Of a DNA stretch of 41,105 nucleotides, positions 1-8,017 are shown piece after piece. The DNA lies in contig JAFXAC010000036.1 of NCBI GenBank assembly GCA_017522125.1, positions 1-41,105 of the forward strand, given 5' to 3'. Origin of the DNA: Clostridia bacterium. Its GTDB lineage: Bacteria > Bacillota > Clostridia > Oscillospirales > CAG-272. A program made the position numbers and the translations under genes. The notes beneath the pieces were generated by a model. It saw nothing but the letters and a program-made list of their open reading frames with translations, did not search any database and was not told where the DNA came from. Numbering within the stretch: position 1 is the first letter of the stretch; every line of letters starts with the position of its first letter.

Positions 1-141
1 CTTGATGGAACGAGTGCTTGTGGTATTGTCGCGCACTCTCCTTCAGTCTCGCGTTCGCTCGACAGCTCCCTCTCGGAGGGAGCCTAACGCTAATCGCCGC
101 TTTTTCGCACAGCCCAAGCACACGGCGAGAGTCCGAAGGGA
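1..141. repeat. Non-coding repeat DNA with Clostridial palindrome
   Basis: No convincing gene is visible. The open frame at 2-184 has no ribosome site and an Arg/Ser-rich translation typical of non-coding DNA. Positions 65-72 (GCTCCCTC) pair with 76-83 (GAGGGAGC) around a TCG loop, and an imperfect GTC...GAC hairpin precedes it at about 45-63. From memory, this arrangement (GTC-hairpin-GAC followed by AGCTCCCTC-hairpin) resembles a dispersed palindromic repeat common in Oscillospirales-type genomes. The assignment rests on that resemblance and was not searched. Confidence 0.5.
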
Positions 142-435
142 AAAACGCTTCGCGTTTTCAGTGAGATCCGACTTCGTCGGGTGAAATACGCCTACGGCGT
201 GTGAAATATTTGCCCAAGGGCAAATGTGAAATATTTTGCTTGCGCAAAATGTTAAGGTAGCTTTTTGCGGGGCAAAAAGCGTTTAATAAAACAAAAAGTG
301 GTTGAAGCGCGGCTTCAACCACTTTTTTTCCTTAATATTTGCCGTAAGGCAAATACATCATTCATCATGCGCGAAGCGCGCATCATTTTTGCCGTAAGGC
401 AAATACATCACTGTAAAAACGCCTCGCGTTTTTAC
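142..435. repeat. Array of nine or so mini-palindromes
   Basis: Consecutive short perfect hairpins, most with 2-4 nt loops, are spaced by GTGAAATA-like or ACATCATTCATCAT-like linkers. The stems are 142-148/152-158 (AAAACGC), 168-172/176-180 (CCGAC), 188-192/196-200 (ACGCC), 209-215/218-224 (TTTGCCC), 233-239/244-250 (ATTTTGC), 337-343/348-354 (ATTTGCC), 367-373/377-383 (ATGCGCG), a second TTTGCC...GGCAAA at about 388-403, and 413-422/426-435 (GTAAAAACGC). The last stem overlaps the stop codon of the glutamine synthetase gene. A larger terminator hairpin sits inside the array. The function is unknown. Confidence 0.7.
290..331. terminator. Bidirectional intrinsic terminator
   Basis: A long perfect stem, AAAAAGTGGTTGAAG (293-307) with its complement at 313-327, is followed by a T run on the plus strand. 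On the minus strand it is followed by TTTTTGTTTTATT. In the minus direction it would end the glutamine synthetase transcript about 100 bases past its stop codon. Confidence 0.75.
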
Positions 436-2537
436 TTTACGCTGAACAGTATATCTCCGTAGGTCGGGAAGGGCCAGAAGTCCGACGCGGTGAGCGTTTC
501 CGCCTCGTCAACTGCGGCGCGAAGGGCGTCCATCGCGGGGATAACGCGGTCGCGCATAGCGGCGGACATTGCGGCGGCATCCTTGCTTACGCGGGCGCTC
601 TCAAGTGCCTCGTCAAGCACGCGCGTGTCGTCCGAAATGCTCTCGGCAAGCGCGGAAAGACGCTTCAAAAGGTCTGCCTCGTAGTCCGCGCGGATGCCCG
701 CACAGCCCGATGCCAGCACGCTCTTCTTTGCGAGGTACGCATCGGCAAGCGCGTTTTCAAAGCGGCTGATGGCGGGGAGAATGTCCTTCCTCGTCATATC
801 GAGCATCGTCAGCGCCTCGATGGAGATGAGCTTTGAGTAATTGTCAAGAATTATCTCACAGCGCGAGCGAGCCTCTGCCTCGGTGTATACCTTGTGGCGC
901 GCAAAAAGCTCAAGATTCTTCTCGGCGGTGAGGTAGGGGACGCAGTCGGGAGTGGTGGCAAGGTTAAGAAGCCCACGCTCCTCGGTCGCCTCCTTTATCC
1001 ACGCCTCGTCGTAGCTGTTTCCGCTGAAGATTATGCGCTTGTGGCGGATTATAACGTTTCTGATAAGGTCGTGGAGTGCGCCGTTGAAATCCTCTGCACC
1101 CTCAAGCGCATCTGCGTAAAGGCGGAGAGACTCGGCAACGGCGGTATTTATCATAATATTGATGCTTGCGATGTTCGCGGACGAGCCGGGCGTGCGGAAC
1201 TCGAACTTGTTGCCCGTAAACGCGATGGGCGAGGTTCGGTTTCGGTCGGTCGTGTCGCGCGGAAGCTTCGGAAGCACGTGAACGCCAAGGCGCAAGGGCT
1301 GCTTTTCGGTGGCGTTGTAGCCGACGTCCTTTTCGATAGCCTCAAGCACCGCCTCAAGCTCGTCGCCGAGGAATACGGAAACTACCGCGGGGGGCGCTTC
1401 GGACGCGCCGAGTCGGTGGTCGTTGCCCGCCGATGCGATGGAAAGGCGCAGAAGGTCCTGATAATCGTCAACTGCCTGCAGAACGGCGCAGAGGAAGAGA
1501 AGGAACTGTGCGTTTTCGTATGGCGTGTCACCGGGGGTAAAGAGGTTTACGCCCGTGTTCGTGGCGATGGACCAGTTATTGTGCTTGCCCGAGCCGCTGA
1601 CGCCCTTGAAGGGCTTTTCGTGGAGCAGGCAGACCATTCCGTGCTTTTTTGCCACCTTCTGCATAAGCTCCATTGTGAGCTGGTTGTGGTCGGCGGCGAT
1701 GTTGGTGGTGGAGAATATGGGGGCAAGCTCGTGCTGTGCGGGCGCACCCTCGTTATGCTCGGTCTTTGCAAGCACGCCGAGCTTCCACAGCTCCTCGTCA
1801 AGCTCGCGCATAAAGTCGGCAACGCGGTTCTTTATCGTGCCGTAGTAGTGGTCGGCAAGCTCCTGACCGCGCGGAGGCTTTGCGCCGAACAGCGTTCTGC
1901 CCGTGTAAACGAGGTCGCGGCGGCGTTCAAACATATCGCGGTCGATAAGAAAATACTCCTGCTCGGGACCGACGGTGGTCTTGACGGACGTGACCTTTTC
2001 GTTTCCGAAAAGGCGCAAAACGCGCATCGTTTGCTTTGCAAGCGCCTCCATAGAGCGCAAAAGGGGAGTTTTGGTGTCAAGCGCCTCGCCGCTGTAGGAG
2101 GCGAAGGCGGTGGGAATGCAAAGGGTGTTTTCCTTGATAAAGGCGTAGGACGTGGGGTCCCACGCGGTGTAGCCGCGTGCCTCGAAGGTCGCACGCAAGC
2201 CGCCCGACGGGAACGAGGACGCATCGGACTCGCCCTTTATCAGCTCCTTGCCCGAGAATTCCATTATCACCTTGCCGTTTGCGGTGGGAACGATAAACGC
2301 CTCGTGCTTTTCGGCGGTGATGCACGTCATGGGCTGGAACCAATGTGTAAAATGAGTTGCGCCGCGCTCGACAGCCCAGCTCTTCATAGCCTCGGCGACT
2401 GCGTTTGCTATGCTTATATCAAGGGAGCGACCGTCGTCGATGGTGCGCTTCATAGCATCGTATACGCTCTGCGGCAGACGGGACTTCATTGCGCTGTCGT
2501 CAAATACCATAGAGCCAAAAATTTCGGGAAGCTTCAT
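432..2537 (-). CDS. glnN: Type III glutamine synthetase (GSIII, GlnN family)
   Basis: Cytoplasmic ATP-dependent ligation of ammonium to glutamate, giving glutamine. At 701 residues it has the length of the GSIII class rather than the roughly 450 of GlnA type I. Recognisable GSIII blocks are the EGAPAQHELAPIF segment near residue 260, followed by TTNIAADHNQLTM, and the GSGKHNNWSIATNTG segment near residue 312, which carry catalytic and metal/ATP-binding positions. The C-terminal part is helical, as in GSIII. I start at the ATG at 2537 (MKLPEIFGSM) because a purine-rich site (GAAAGGGGAAAGG on the minus strand, 2541-2550) precedes it; the frame stays open 14 codons further upstream. It is monocistronic, divergent from mgtC, with its own promoter. 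Ammonium assimilation is the inferred role next to two peptide importers. No PII gene or other nitrogen regulator is visible here. Confidence 0.96.
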   Translation of the reverse strand: MKLPEIFGSMVFDDSAMKSRLPQSVYDAMKRTIDDGRSLDISIANAVAEAMKSWAVERGATHFTHWFQPMTCITAEKHEAFIVPTANGKVIMEFSGKELIKGESDASSFPSGGLRATFEARGYTAWDPTSYAFIKENTLCIPTAFASYSGEALDTKTPLLRSMEALAKQTMRVLRLFGNEKVTSVKTTVGPEQEYFLIDRDMFERRRDLVYTGRTLFGAKPPRGQELADHYYGTIKNRVADFMRELDEELWKLGVLAKTEHNEGAPAQHELAPIFSTTNIAADHNQLTMELMQKVAKKHGMVCLLHEKPFKGVSGSGKHNNWSIATNTGVNLFTPGDTPYENAQFLLFLCAVLQAVDDYQDLLRLSIASAGNDHRLGASEAPPAVVSVFLGDELEAVLEAIEKDVGYNATEKQPLRLGVHVLPKLPRDTTDRNRTSPIAFTGNKFEFRTPGSSANIASINIMINTAVAESLRLYADALEGAEDFNGALHDLIRNVIIRHKRIIFSGNSYDEAWIKEATEERGLLNLATTPDCVPYLTAEKNLELFARHKVYTEAEARSRCEIILDNYSKLISIEALTMLDMTRKDILPAISRFENALADAYLAKKSVLASGCAGIRADYEADLLKRLSALAESISDDTRVLDEALESARVSKDAAAMSAAMRDRVIPAMDALRAAVDEAETLTASDFWPFPTYGDILFSVK

Positions 2538-2567
2538 TAACCTTTCCCCTTTCGAATAGATAATAAA

Positions 2568-2596
2568 AGTATACAACAATAAGCGCCGAGTGTCAA
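2568..2596 (-). promoter_or_regulatory. Sigma-A promoter of glutamine synthetase gene
   Basis: On the minus strand TTGACA (2591-2596) is followed by a 17-bp spacer and TATACT (2568-2573). The predicted start lies about 20-30 bases before the chosen ATG at 2537. Confidence 0.7.
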
Positions 2597-2674
2597 GAAA
2601 AACTTGTCTTTTCGTGTTTTTCTATAAAAAATACGTCAAAATGCTCTCCGTTTTCGTCTTTTTTGCAAAAACTA

Positions 2675-2703
2675 TTGCTTTATGTAATTTTTTATGGTAA
2701 AAT
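2675..2703 (+). promoter_or_regulatory. Sigma-A-like promoter of mgtC pair
   Basis: TTGCTT (2675-2680), a 17-bp spacer and TAAAAT (2698-2703) lie in an AT-rich stretch between the divergent glutamine synthetase and mgtC genes. This gives a leader of roughly 50 bases before the ATG at 2759. Confidence 0.55.
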
Positions 2704-2728
2704 AATATATTATAAATAAATACATAAT

Positions 2729-2758
2729 AAGGAGAGGGGCGTTGCCCCGAAATGATAA
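2729..2758 (+). promoter_or_regulatory. Ribosome site with hairpin between it and the mgtC start
   Basis: AAGGAG (2729-2734) lies 24 bases from the ATG at 2759, which is too far for normal initiation. A GGGGC-GTT-GCCCC hairpin (2736-2748) fills the gap; folded, it would bring the ribosome site to about 11 bases. An out-of-frame 10-codon frame (ATG 2752, stop 2782-2784) overlaps the start. Confidence 0.5.
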
Positions 2759-3460
2759 ATGCAAGCGATCACAGCTTTTTTTGATCTGTTTCGCGGAGTA
2801 GATGCCTTGGGTGTGGCGTCAAGGCTCACCCTTGCCGTGATATTCGGCGGGATTATAGGCATCGAGCGAGGCAGAAAGCGCCGTCCCGCAGGCTTCAGAA
2901 CGTACATTCTCGTCTGTCTTGGCGCGTCCCTTGCGATGTGTACGGGACAGTATCTTTTCACCGTGCTCGGGCAAACGACCGACGTTTCGCGCCTCGGTGC
3001 GCAGGTAATAAACGGCATCGGCTTTCTCGGTGCGGGCACGATAATAGTCACCACGCGCCAGCAGGTCAAGGGACTTACCACCGCCGCAGGTCTTTGGGCG
3101 TCCGCGTGTATGGGACTTGCCATCGGCGCGGGCTATTACGAATGCGCGATAATGGCGTTTTTGACCATTATGGTCACTATCACGGTTCTTAACTATCTTG
3201 AGCGCGTGCTGACGTCGAGAACGTACAATATGAACGTCAACGTCATCATCACCGAAACGGCGTGCTTGCCGAGGGTGCTTGACAAGCTGCGCGAGATGAA
3301 GATAAAGATATACGACGTTGAGGTAACGAACGTCAAGGAGTTCAAGGAGCAATCCCCCAACGTCGTTATCGAGATGCGCCTGCCGCAGCGCCGTCCGCAT
3401 ATTGAAATAATAACGACTCTTGCGGCTATCGACGGTGTTATATCCGTTGAAGAAACTTAA
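2759..3460 (+). CDS. MgtC/SapB family membrane protein, copy 1
   Basis: A 233-residue integral membrane protein of the MgtC/SapB family. The N-terminal half has about four hydrophobic segments and the family blocks GGIIGIERGRKRRPAGFRT (about residues 29-47) and LGAQVINGIGFLGAGTIIV, then KGLTTAAGLWASACMGLAIGAGYY. The soluble C-terminal part (about 155-233) looks like the ACT-like domain of long MgtC proteins and ends in ISVEET. MgtC proteins are linked to magnesium homeostasis and, in pathogens, to control of the F-ATPase; the exact activity is unsettled. The start at 2759 is fixed by an in-frame TAA directly upstream and by alignment with the next gene. It is followed after 15 bases by a paralog, so the two are probably co-transcribed. 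Confidence 0.9.
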   Translation: MQAITAFFDLFRGVDALGVASRLTLAVIFGGIIGIERGRKRRPAGFRTYILVCLGASLAMCTGQYLFTVLGQTTDVSRLGAQVINGIGFLGAGTIIVTTRQQVKGLTTAAGLWASACMGLAIGAGYYECAIMAFLTIMVTITVLNYLERVLTSRTYNMNVNVIITETACLPRVLDKLREMKIKIYDVEVTNVKEFKEQSPNVVIEMRLPQRRPHIEIITTLAAIDGVISVEET

Positions 3461-3475
3461 AAGGAGGGCGGAAAT

Positions 3476-4171
3476 ATGACTTTTTCTGAAATTATTGAAA
3501 TAGCCAAGGGCGTAGGCATAGTCGGTATATGCGTGCGTATGTTTCTTGCCGTTCTTTGCGGCGGTATCATCGGAATCGAGCGCGAGTATAAGCACCGCCC
3601 CGCGGGCTTTCGCACGCACACGCTCATCACCATCGGCGCAACGCTTACCACGCTGACGAGCCAATTCCTCGTAAAGCAGGGGCTTGCCACCGACCCCGCG
3701 CGTCTTGGTGCGCAGGTCATTGCGGGTATGGGCTTTATCGGCGCGGGTGCGATAATCGTCACCGCACGCCGTCAGGTCAAGGGACTCACCACCGCCGCAG
3801 GTCTTTGGACCTCGGCTATCATCGGTCTTGCCATCGGCGCGGGCTTCTATATGGGCGCACTTATGACCGTTGCCCTCGTTATCGTTGCCGAGGTGCTTCT
3901 CTCAAAGCTTGAGTATTCCGTTATCGCCAACGCGCGCTCGATGAATATCTATATGGAGTTCAGGAGTGCCAAGGACCTTGACTTTATCGTTGATGAGATG
4001 GCGAAGCATAATATGGTCATTACAGAGATAGAATACACAAAATCCACCGCCGCCGACGGCGTGCATCTTTCCGCCGTTTTTTCCATACGCTTCAAAAAGA
4101 AAATGGCGCACGAAAACGTTATGGCTATGCTTTCTCAGATACCCGGCGTCGTGTCGGTCGAGGAGCTGTAA
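3476..4171 (+). CDS. MgtC/SapB family membrane protein, copy 2
   Basis: A 231-residue paralog of the preceding gene with the same architecture: hydrophobic N-terminal half with GGIIGIEREYKHRPAGFRT, LGAQVIAGMGFIGAGAIIV and KGLTTAAGLWTSAIIGLAIG, then a soluble ACT-like tail ending in GVVSVEEL. A strong ribosome site (AAGGAGGGCGG) starts 15 bases upstream of the ATG. The transporter-like halves are far more alike than the tails, so the copies may sense different signals or form a heteromer (inference). The 3' end overlaps the convergent DUF3899-like gene by 37 bases and no U-tailed terminator is visible, so transcription may run antisense into the opp operon. Confidence 0.9.
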   Translation: MTFSEIIEIAKGVGIVGICVRMFLAVLCGGIIGIEREYKHRPAGFRTHTLITIGATLTTLTSQFLVKQGLATDPARLGAQVIAGMGFIGAGAIIVTARRQVKGLTTAAGLWTSAIIGLAIGAGFYMGALMTVALVIVAEVLLSKLEYSVIANARSMNIYMEFRSAKDLDFIVDEMAKHNMVITEIEYTKSTAADGVHLSAVFSIRFKKKMAHENVMAMLSQIPGVVSVEEL

Positions 4172-4551
4172 AATACTGCGGTAAGGGCTACCGCGCCAAA
4201 AAGAAAAATAATACCTGCGACAAGCAGGGGCAAGGGGCTGTCCTTCGTGGCAGCCTCTTCTTTTTTTCGCGCAAGGTATTCGTCAAAGCTTTCGCCGCGG
4301 CGGGAGATGGGAGTAAGGCGGCGCGCGGCGTAGGAAAGGGAATAGGTCAGCGTGTCAAAAAAGCCGCTTCGGCTTATTTTCGTAAGCGCGAAAATCGACA
4401 GAAAAAGCGTAGCAAGGAGCGTCAGTGCGTCGGACGCGAGCAGCGCGGGCGGCGCGTTGCCGCCGCGCCGCCATAGATACAGAGCGGCGCAAGCGCCGCC
4501 TGAAATCAGTAGAAAAAGCGTTTTTGAGGTGAATTTGCGTAAAATCTTCAT
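4135..4551 (-). CDS. Small membrane protein, DUF3899-like
   Basis: 138 residues with hydrophobic segments at about 11-28, 38-57 and 107-127. Between the last two is a polar stretch containing SGFFDTLTYSLSYAARRL and SFDEYLARKKEEAA. This order (two helices, GFFD...Y, a Y-x-x-x-K-K-E stretch, then a last helix) resembles the DUF3899 family of Firmicutes, whose function is unknown. It is the last gene of the minus-strand opp operon, starting 40 bases after oppF ends, with a modest ribosome site (GTGGAG) at a rather long distance. Its end overlaps mgtC copy 2 on the other strand. The family assignment is from memory of the pattern. Confidence 0.7.
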   Translation of the reverse strand: MKILRKFTSKTLFLLISGGACAALYLWRRGGNAPPALLASDALTLLATLFLSIFALTKISRSGFFDTLTYSLSYAARRLTPISRRGESFDEYLARKKEEAATKDSPLPLLVAGIIFLFGAVALTAVFYSSSTDTTPGI

Positions 4552-4591
4552 TTGTGGGATATCGCTCCACTTTTATGGGATTGTTTTGGGT

Positions 4592-5503
4592 TTATTGGGC
4601 GGTTTTGGTGTGATTTTGCACCACTTTGATATATTTTTTAGCTTCCGCGTCGGTGCATAGCACCTCGCGCGTGGGGCTTATTTTTTGCATTTTCGCTTGT
4701 CCCTCGGAGTCCGTGGGCGTGTAAATAAAATGTCGCCTTTCTCTTTCGGCGCGAGGGTCGGGGATGGGCACGGCGGAAAGCAGGGCGCGTGTGTAGGGAT
4801 GAAGCGGAAGCGCAAACAGCTCGCGCGACGGCGCGGTTTCCACGATTTTCCCGCGGTACATTACGGCTATCCTGTCGCAAAAATAGCGGACCACCGCAAG
4901 GTCGTGCGCGATGAAAATTACCGTAAGCCCGAGCCTTTGGCGCAGGGAGTCGAGCAGGTCGACTATCTGTGCCTGCACCGACACGTCGAGCGCGGACACG
5001 GGCTCGTCCGCGATTATCATTCGGGGGCTTGTCAGTATCGCGCGTGCAATGCCTATGCGCTGACGCTGACCGCCCGAAAACTCGTGCGGATATCTGCTTG
5101 CGTGCTCGGGGCGCAGCCCGACGAGCGTGAGTGCCTCTGTCACTCTTTTGCGAAGCTCCTTTTTCGTAAGCGTTTTCTTTATCGCAAGCCCCTCGCCCAC
5201 GCTTTCGCCCACCGTCATTCGCGGATCGAGTGACGAGGTCGGATCTTGGAATATCATTTGTATGTCGCCGCTGTCGCGCTTTCCCGTGAGCCTTTTGCCG
5301 TCGAAGAATATCTCGCCCTCGGGCTTGTAAAGTCCTATCACGCTTCGTCCGAGGGTGGTCTTTCCGCACCCCGATTCACCAACGAGCCCGAATATCTCGC
5401 CCGCGTTTACCGAAAGACTTACGCCGTCGACGGCGTAAAAGCGTTTTTTGCCCTTTCCGAAGCCTTGGCGAAGGTCGTTTATGCGTAAGAGGGGCTCGTT
5501 CAT
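4592..5503 (-). CDS. oppF: Oligopeptide ABC transporter ATPase OppF (system 1)
   Basis: A 303-residue cytoplasmic ATPase subunit that pairs with OppD to power peptide import. It shows Walker A GESGCGKTT (residues 42-50), the Q-loop FQDPTSSLDPRMTVG, signature FSGGQRQRIGIARA, Walker B MIIADEPVSALD and a switch histidine in FIAHDLAVVRY. The C-terminal tail lacks the multi-cysteine oligo_HPY segment; it instead ends with ISPTREVLCTDAEAKKY, a variant known in Clostridial OppF proteins. The start ATG overlaps the oppD stop by 4 bases (ATGA), indicating translational coupling. The substrate is inferred to be oligopeptides from the operon context. Confidence 0.93.
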   Translation of the reverse strand: MNEPLLRINDLRQGFGKGKKRFYAVDGVSLSVNAGEIFGLVGESGCGKTTLGRSVIGLYKPEGEIFFDGKRLTGKRDSGDIQMIFQDPTSSLDPRMTVGESVGEGLAIKKTLTKKELRKRVTEALTLVGLRPEHASRYPHEFSGGQRQRIGIARAILTSPRMIIADEPVSALDVSVQAQIVDLLDSLRQRLGLTVIFIAHDLAVVRYFCDRIAVMYRGKIVETAPSRELFALPLHPYTRALLSAVPIPDPRAERERRHFIYTPTDSEGQAKMQKISPTREVLCTDAEAKKYIKVVQNHTKTAQ

Positions 5504-6528
5504 CGTTTTCTCCTTTTTTCAATTCTTCTTTTCAGCACGTCGGGCATTTCGCTTGGCGGAGCGCAGGGGTGCAAGCTCCAGCTTGCCGCGAAATGCGTGG
5601 GTGAAAGCTTGAAAAACGGCGGAAAAAGCTCGTAGTCAACGAGCATAGCGTCGGGATTTCGCACGGCAAAGGGGTCGCCAACGGGCGGGTGGCGCATATC
5701 GGGCGGTGCGCCCTCTATGGCTCGCGGGCGCTCGTCGCCGTCGGGGTCGGGGACGGACGCAAGCAAGGCTCGCGTGTAGGGGTGCGCGGGGGTGTAGAAT
5801 ATCTCCTCGCTCCTGCCGTATTCAAGTATCTTGCCCGCGTACATTACGGCTATGCTGTCCGCGACTCGCGCCACTACGCCGAGGTCGTGGGAGATAAAGA
5901 GCATCGAGAGGTCGCGTTCCTTTTTTAGCTTTTCAAAGAGGTCGAGCAGTCTTGCCTGCACGGACACGTCAAGTGCCGTCGTCGGCTCGTCGCAGATGAG
6001 CAGGCGAGGCGAGGCGGCAAGTGCTATTGCTATAACTATGCGCTGGCGCATACCGCCCGAAAACTCAAAGGGGTAGCGGTCGTATCTTTCGTCGGGGTCG
6101 GGAATACCCACCTCGCCCATCAGTGCGACGGCGCGACGGCGTGCTTCAGGTGCGCCGACGCTTTTGTCAAGGCGTATGACCTCGCTTATCTGCCGTCCCA
6201 CGCGCACGATCGGGTCAAGGGCGGAGGTGGGGTCTTGGAATATCATCGCCATCTGCCGCCCGCGCAGGGCGCACAGCTCCTTTTCCGTAGCCCCGATAAG
6301 CTCATTTCCGCAAAATTTTATGCTTCCGCCGTCCACGCGTGCGTTTTTGGGCAGTATTCCAAGCACGGCGCGTGAGGTCACGCTCTTGCCCGAGCCCGAT
6401 TCGCCCACGAGCGCAAGCGTTTCGCCGTGGCGCAGGGAAAGGCTCACGCCGCGCAGGGCGTTGACTCTTGCGCCGCTTACGGAAAACGAAACGGAAAGGT
6501 CGTTTATTTCAAGTATATTTTCGTTCAT
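5500..6528 (-). CDS. oppD: Oligopeptide ABC transporter ATPase OppD (system 1)
   Basis: 342 residues. Walker A is GESGSGKSV (about 41-49), the Q-loop is FQDPTSALDPIVRVG, the signature is FSGGMRQRIVIAIALA, Walker B is LLICDEPTTALD and the H-loop is FISHDLGVVARVA. The C-terminus carries GDPFAVRNPDAM...PPFFKLSPTHFAASWSLHP, a Clostridial alternative to the Cys-rich oligo_HPY tail. It retains only one cysteine there, unlike OppD of system 2 in this window. It starts 12 bases after the oppC stop and overlaps oppF by 4 bases. Peptide import is the inferred role. Confidence 0.93.
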   Translation of the reverse strand: MNENILEINDLSVSFSVSGARVNALRGVSLSLRHGETLALVGESGSGKSVTSRAVLGILPKNARVDGGSIKFCGNELIGATEKELCALRGRQMAMIFQDPTSALDPIVRVGRQISEVIRLDKSVGAPEARRRAVALMGEVGIPDPDERYDRYPFEFSGGMRQRIVIAIALAASPRLLICDEPTTALDVSVQARLLDLFEKLKKERDLSMLFISHDLGVVARVADSIAVMYAGKILEYGRSEEIFYTPAHPYTRALLASVPDPDGDERPRAIEGAPPDMRHPPVGDPFAVRNPDAMLVDYELFPPFFKLSPTHFAASWSLHPCAPPSEMPDVLKRRIEKRRKR

Positions 6529-6540
6529 CGTTTACCTGCC

Positions 6541-8016
6541 TTACTCGCGTGCCGAGGGGTCAAGGGCATCGCGCAAGCCGTTTCCGAAAAGATTAAAGGA
6601 CACCATAAGCACGGATATCACCGCCGCGGGGAAGAGCATCAGGTGCGGATACGACGTCCATATGCCCGCCGCCTCGGACAGCAGTGCGCCGAGCGAGGTC
6701 GCTGACGCGCCGCCGAGGTTGACTATGCCGAGAAAGGATAGCATACTCTCGCTGAATATGACGGACGGGATTATTAACACCGACGAGGTGATAAGCGTTC
6801 CGAGCGCGTTCGGAAAAATATGGCGCAAAATTATGCGCGCGTCCGACGCGCCGAGCGTGCGTGCCGCAAGGACGTATTCCTGATTTTTGTAGCGGTAGAA
6901 CTGCGCGCGCACCCGTCCCGCCGTCGGTATCCACCCCGTCAGCACGAAGGCAAAGAGCAGGCTCGGTATGGGTCCGACCTTTTTTGCAAGGTGTATCTGA
7001 AAGAGCGTTGCTACCACGATAAACGGAACGCCCGAAAGTATCTCCGTAAGCCTTTGCATAAGGGTGTCCGTGCCGCCACCGTAATAGCCCGATATCGCGC
7101 CGTAAGCCGCGCCGAGCAAAAGGTTTATAAGCGACACGCAAACGGCGATGCCGAGAGATAGGCGAATGCCGCCCGCAAGGCGCAGGGCAAGGTCGTAGCC
7201 CTGCGCGTCAGTACCGAGCACGTAGCGCGGCGCAAAGCCGTTTTTGTAGATATAATGGTTGTAGTAAAGCACGCGCACGCGGTATTCGTCCTCGCCGCCC
7301 GACGAAACGGCGTACACGGGCGTGCCGTCCTCACTTCGCATATAATTTTCCGAAAGCGTCATATCTTCCGAGTATGGAATGCGCTCGCCGCCCTCGTCAA
7401 CGGGGTTTAAGCGGCGGTCGGTCTTGTACCAGAGATTTGCGTTCGACGCGTCTGCCGAAAACTCGTTTTGCGCGACGAGTGGGTACAGCACGGTGCGACC
7501 GCTTTCGCGCTCAAACTCGCGGATATTCGACATCTCCTCGCCGCTTATCTGCATATAGACGAATCCCACCTCAAGGTAGCGGTCTATGCGTGCGATGAAC
7601 GTGTTGCCGTCCCTTTTTATCTCGCCCCTTACGGGGTCGTATTCCTCGTTTATCTCGGAAAAGGGAACGGACGTGCCGTCCTGCGCCGACGCGCCCGCGC
7701 CTATGGCGAGCGTGGCTATCATGCCGCGCTCGGTAAATTCCTCGCGCGTGCCGCCACGGGTGAGTCGCGGCGGCTTTTTTGCGTAATACGCGTCGAGCGA
7801 CGCGGGCGTTCTGTCGCCTATTATAAGGGGAGTCAGCAGGCTGAAAAGCACCACGGCGAGTATCAGCACCGCCGCCGTTATCGCCGCGCGGTTTTTGGTA
7901 AATCGCCGCATCGCGTCGGCAAAATATCCGATGCTCGCGTGCCGTATGGTGTCGCCGCCGTCCGCGGGGCGCGGCGCACGCTCAAATTTTGAGCGCGGAA
8001 TATCGGGATAGCTCAT
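6541..8016 (-). CDS. oppC: Oligopeptide ABC transporter permease OppC (system 1), large insert
   Basis: At 491 residues it is clearly longer than the usual 290-350. After the cytoplasmic N-terminus and first helix (about 44-66) there is an extracytoplasmic insert of about 195 residues (68-262). The canonical core resumes at PRYVLGTDAQGYDLALRL and carries the BPD-transport EAA loop (EYVLAARTLGASDARIILRHIFPNALG). The core has the expected remaining helices. The start ATG is one base after the oppB stop. The insert may contact the oversized binding protein or select substrates (inference). Similar inserts occur in Clostridial OppC proteins, but this one is long compared with the roughly 60-residue equivalent in system 2. 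Confidence 0.92.
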   Translation of the reverse strand: MSYPDIPRSKFERAPRPADGGDTIRHASIGYFADAMRRFTKNRAAITAAVLILAVVLFSLLTPLIIGDRTPASLDAYYAKKPPRLTRGGTREEFTERGMIATLAIGAGASAQDGTSVPFSEINEEYDPVRGEIKRDGNTFIARIDRYLEVGFVYMQISGEEMSNIREFERESGRTVLYPLVAQNEFSADASNANLWYKTDRRLNPVDEGGERIPYSEDMTLSENYMRSEDGTPVYAVSSGGEDEYRVRVLYYNHYIYKNGFAPRYVLGTDAQGYDLALRLAGGIRLSLGIAVCVSLINLLLGAAYGAISGYYGGGTDTLMQRLTEILSGVPFIVVATLFQIHLAKKVGPIPSLLFAFVLTGWIPTAGRVRAQFYRYKNQEYVLAARTLGASDARIILRHIFPNALGTLITSSVLIIPSVIFSESMLSFLGIVNLGGASATSLGALLSEAAGIWTSYPHLMLFPAAVISVLMVSFNLFGNGLRDALDPSARE

Positions 8017-8017
8017 T

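Noticed and set aside
2..184. 60-codon open frame at the window start
   Set aside because: It crosses palindromic repeats and has no start signal.
894..2540. Long open frame on the plus strand opposite glutamine synthetase
   Set aside because: It mirrors the codon structure of the real gene, has no ribosome site and its translation shows no family pattern.
4178..4194. GCGGTA/TACCGC hairpin as mgtC terminator
   Set aside because: It lies inside the convergent coding region, with only 6 bp and no T run on the plus strand.
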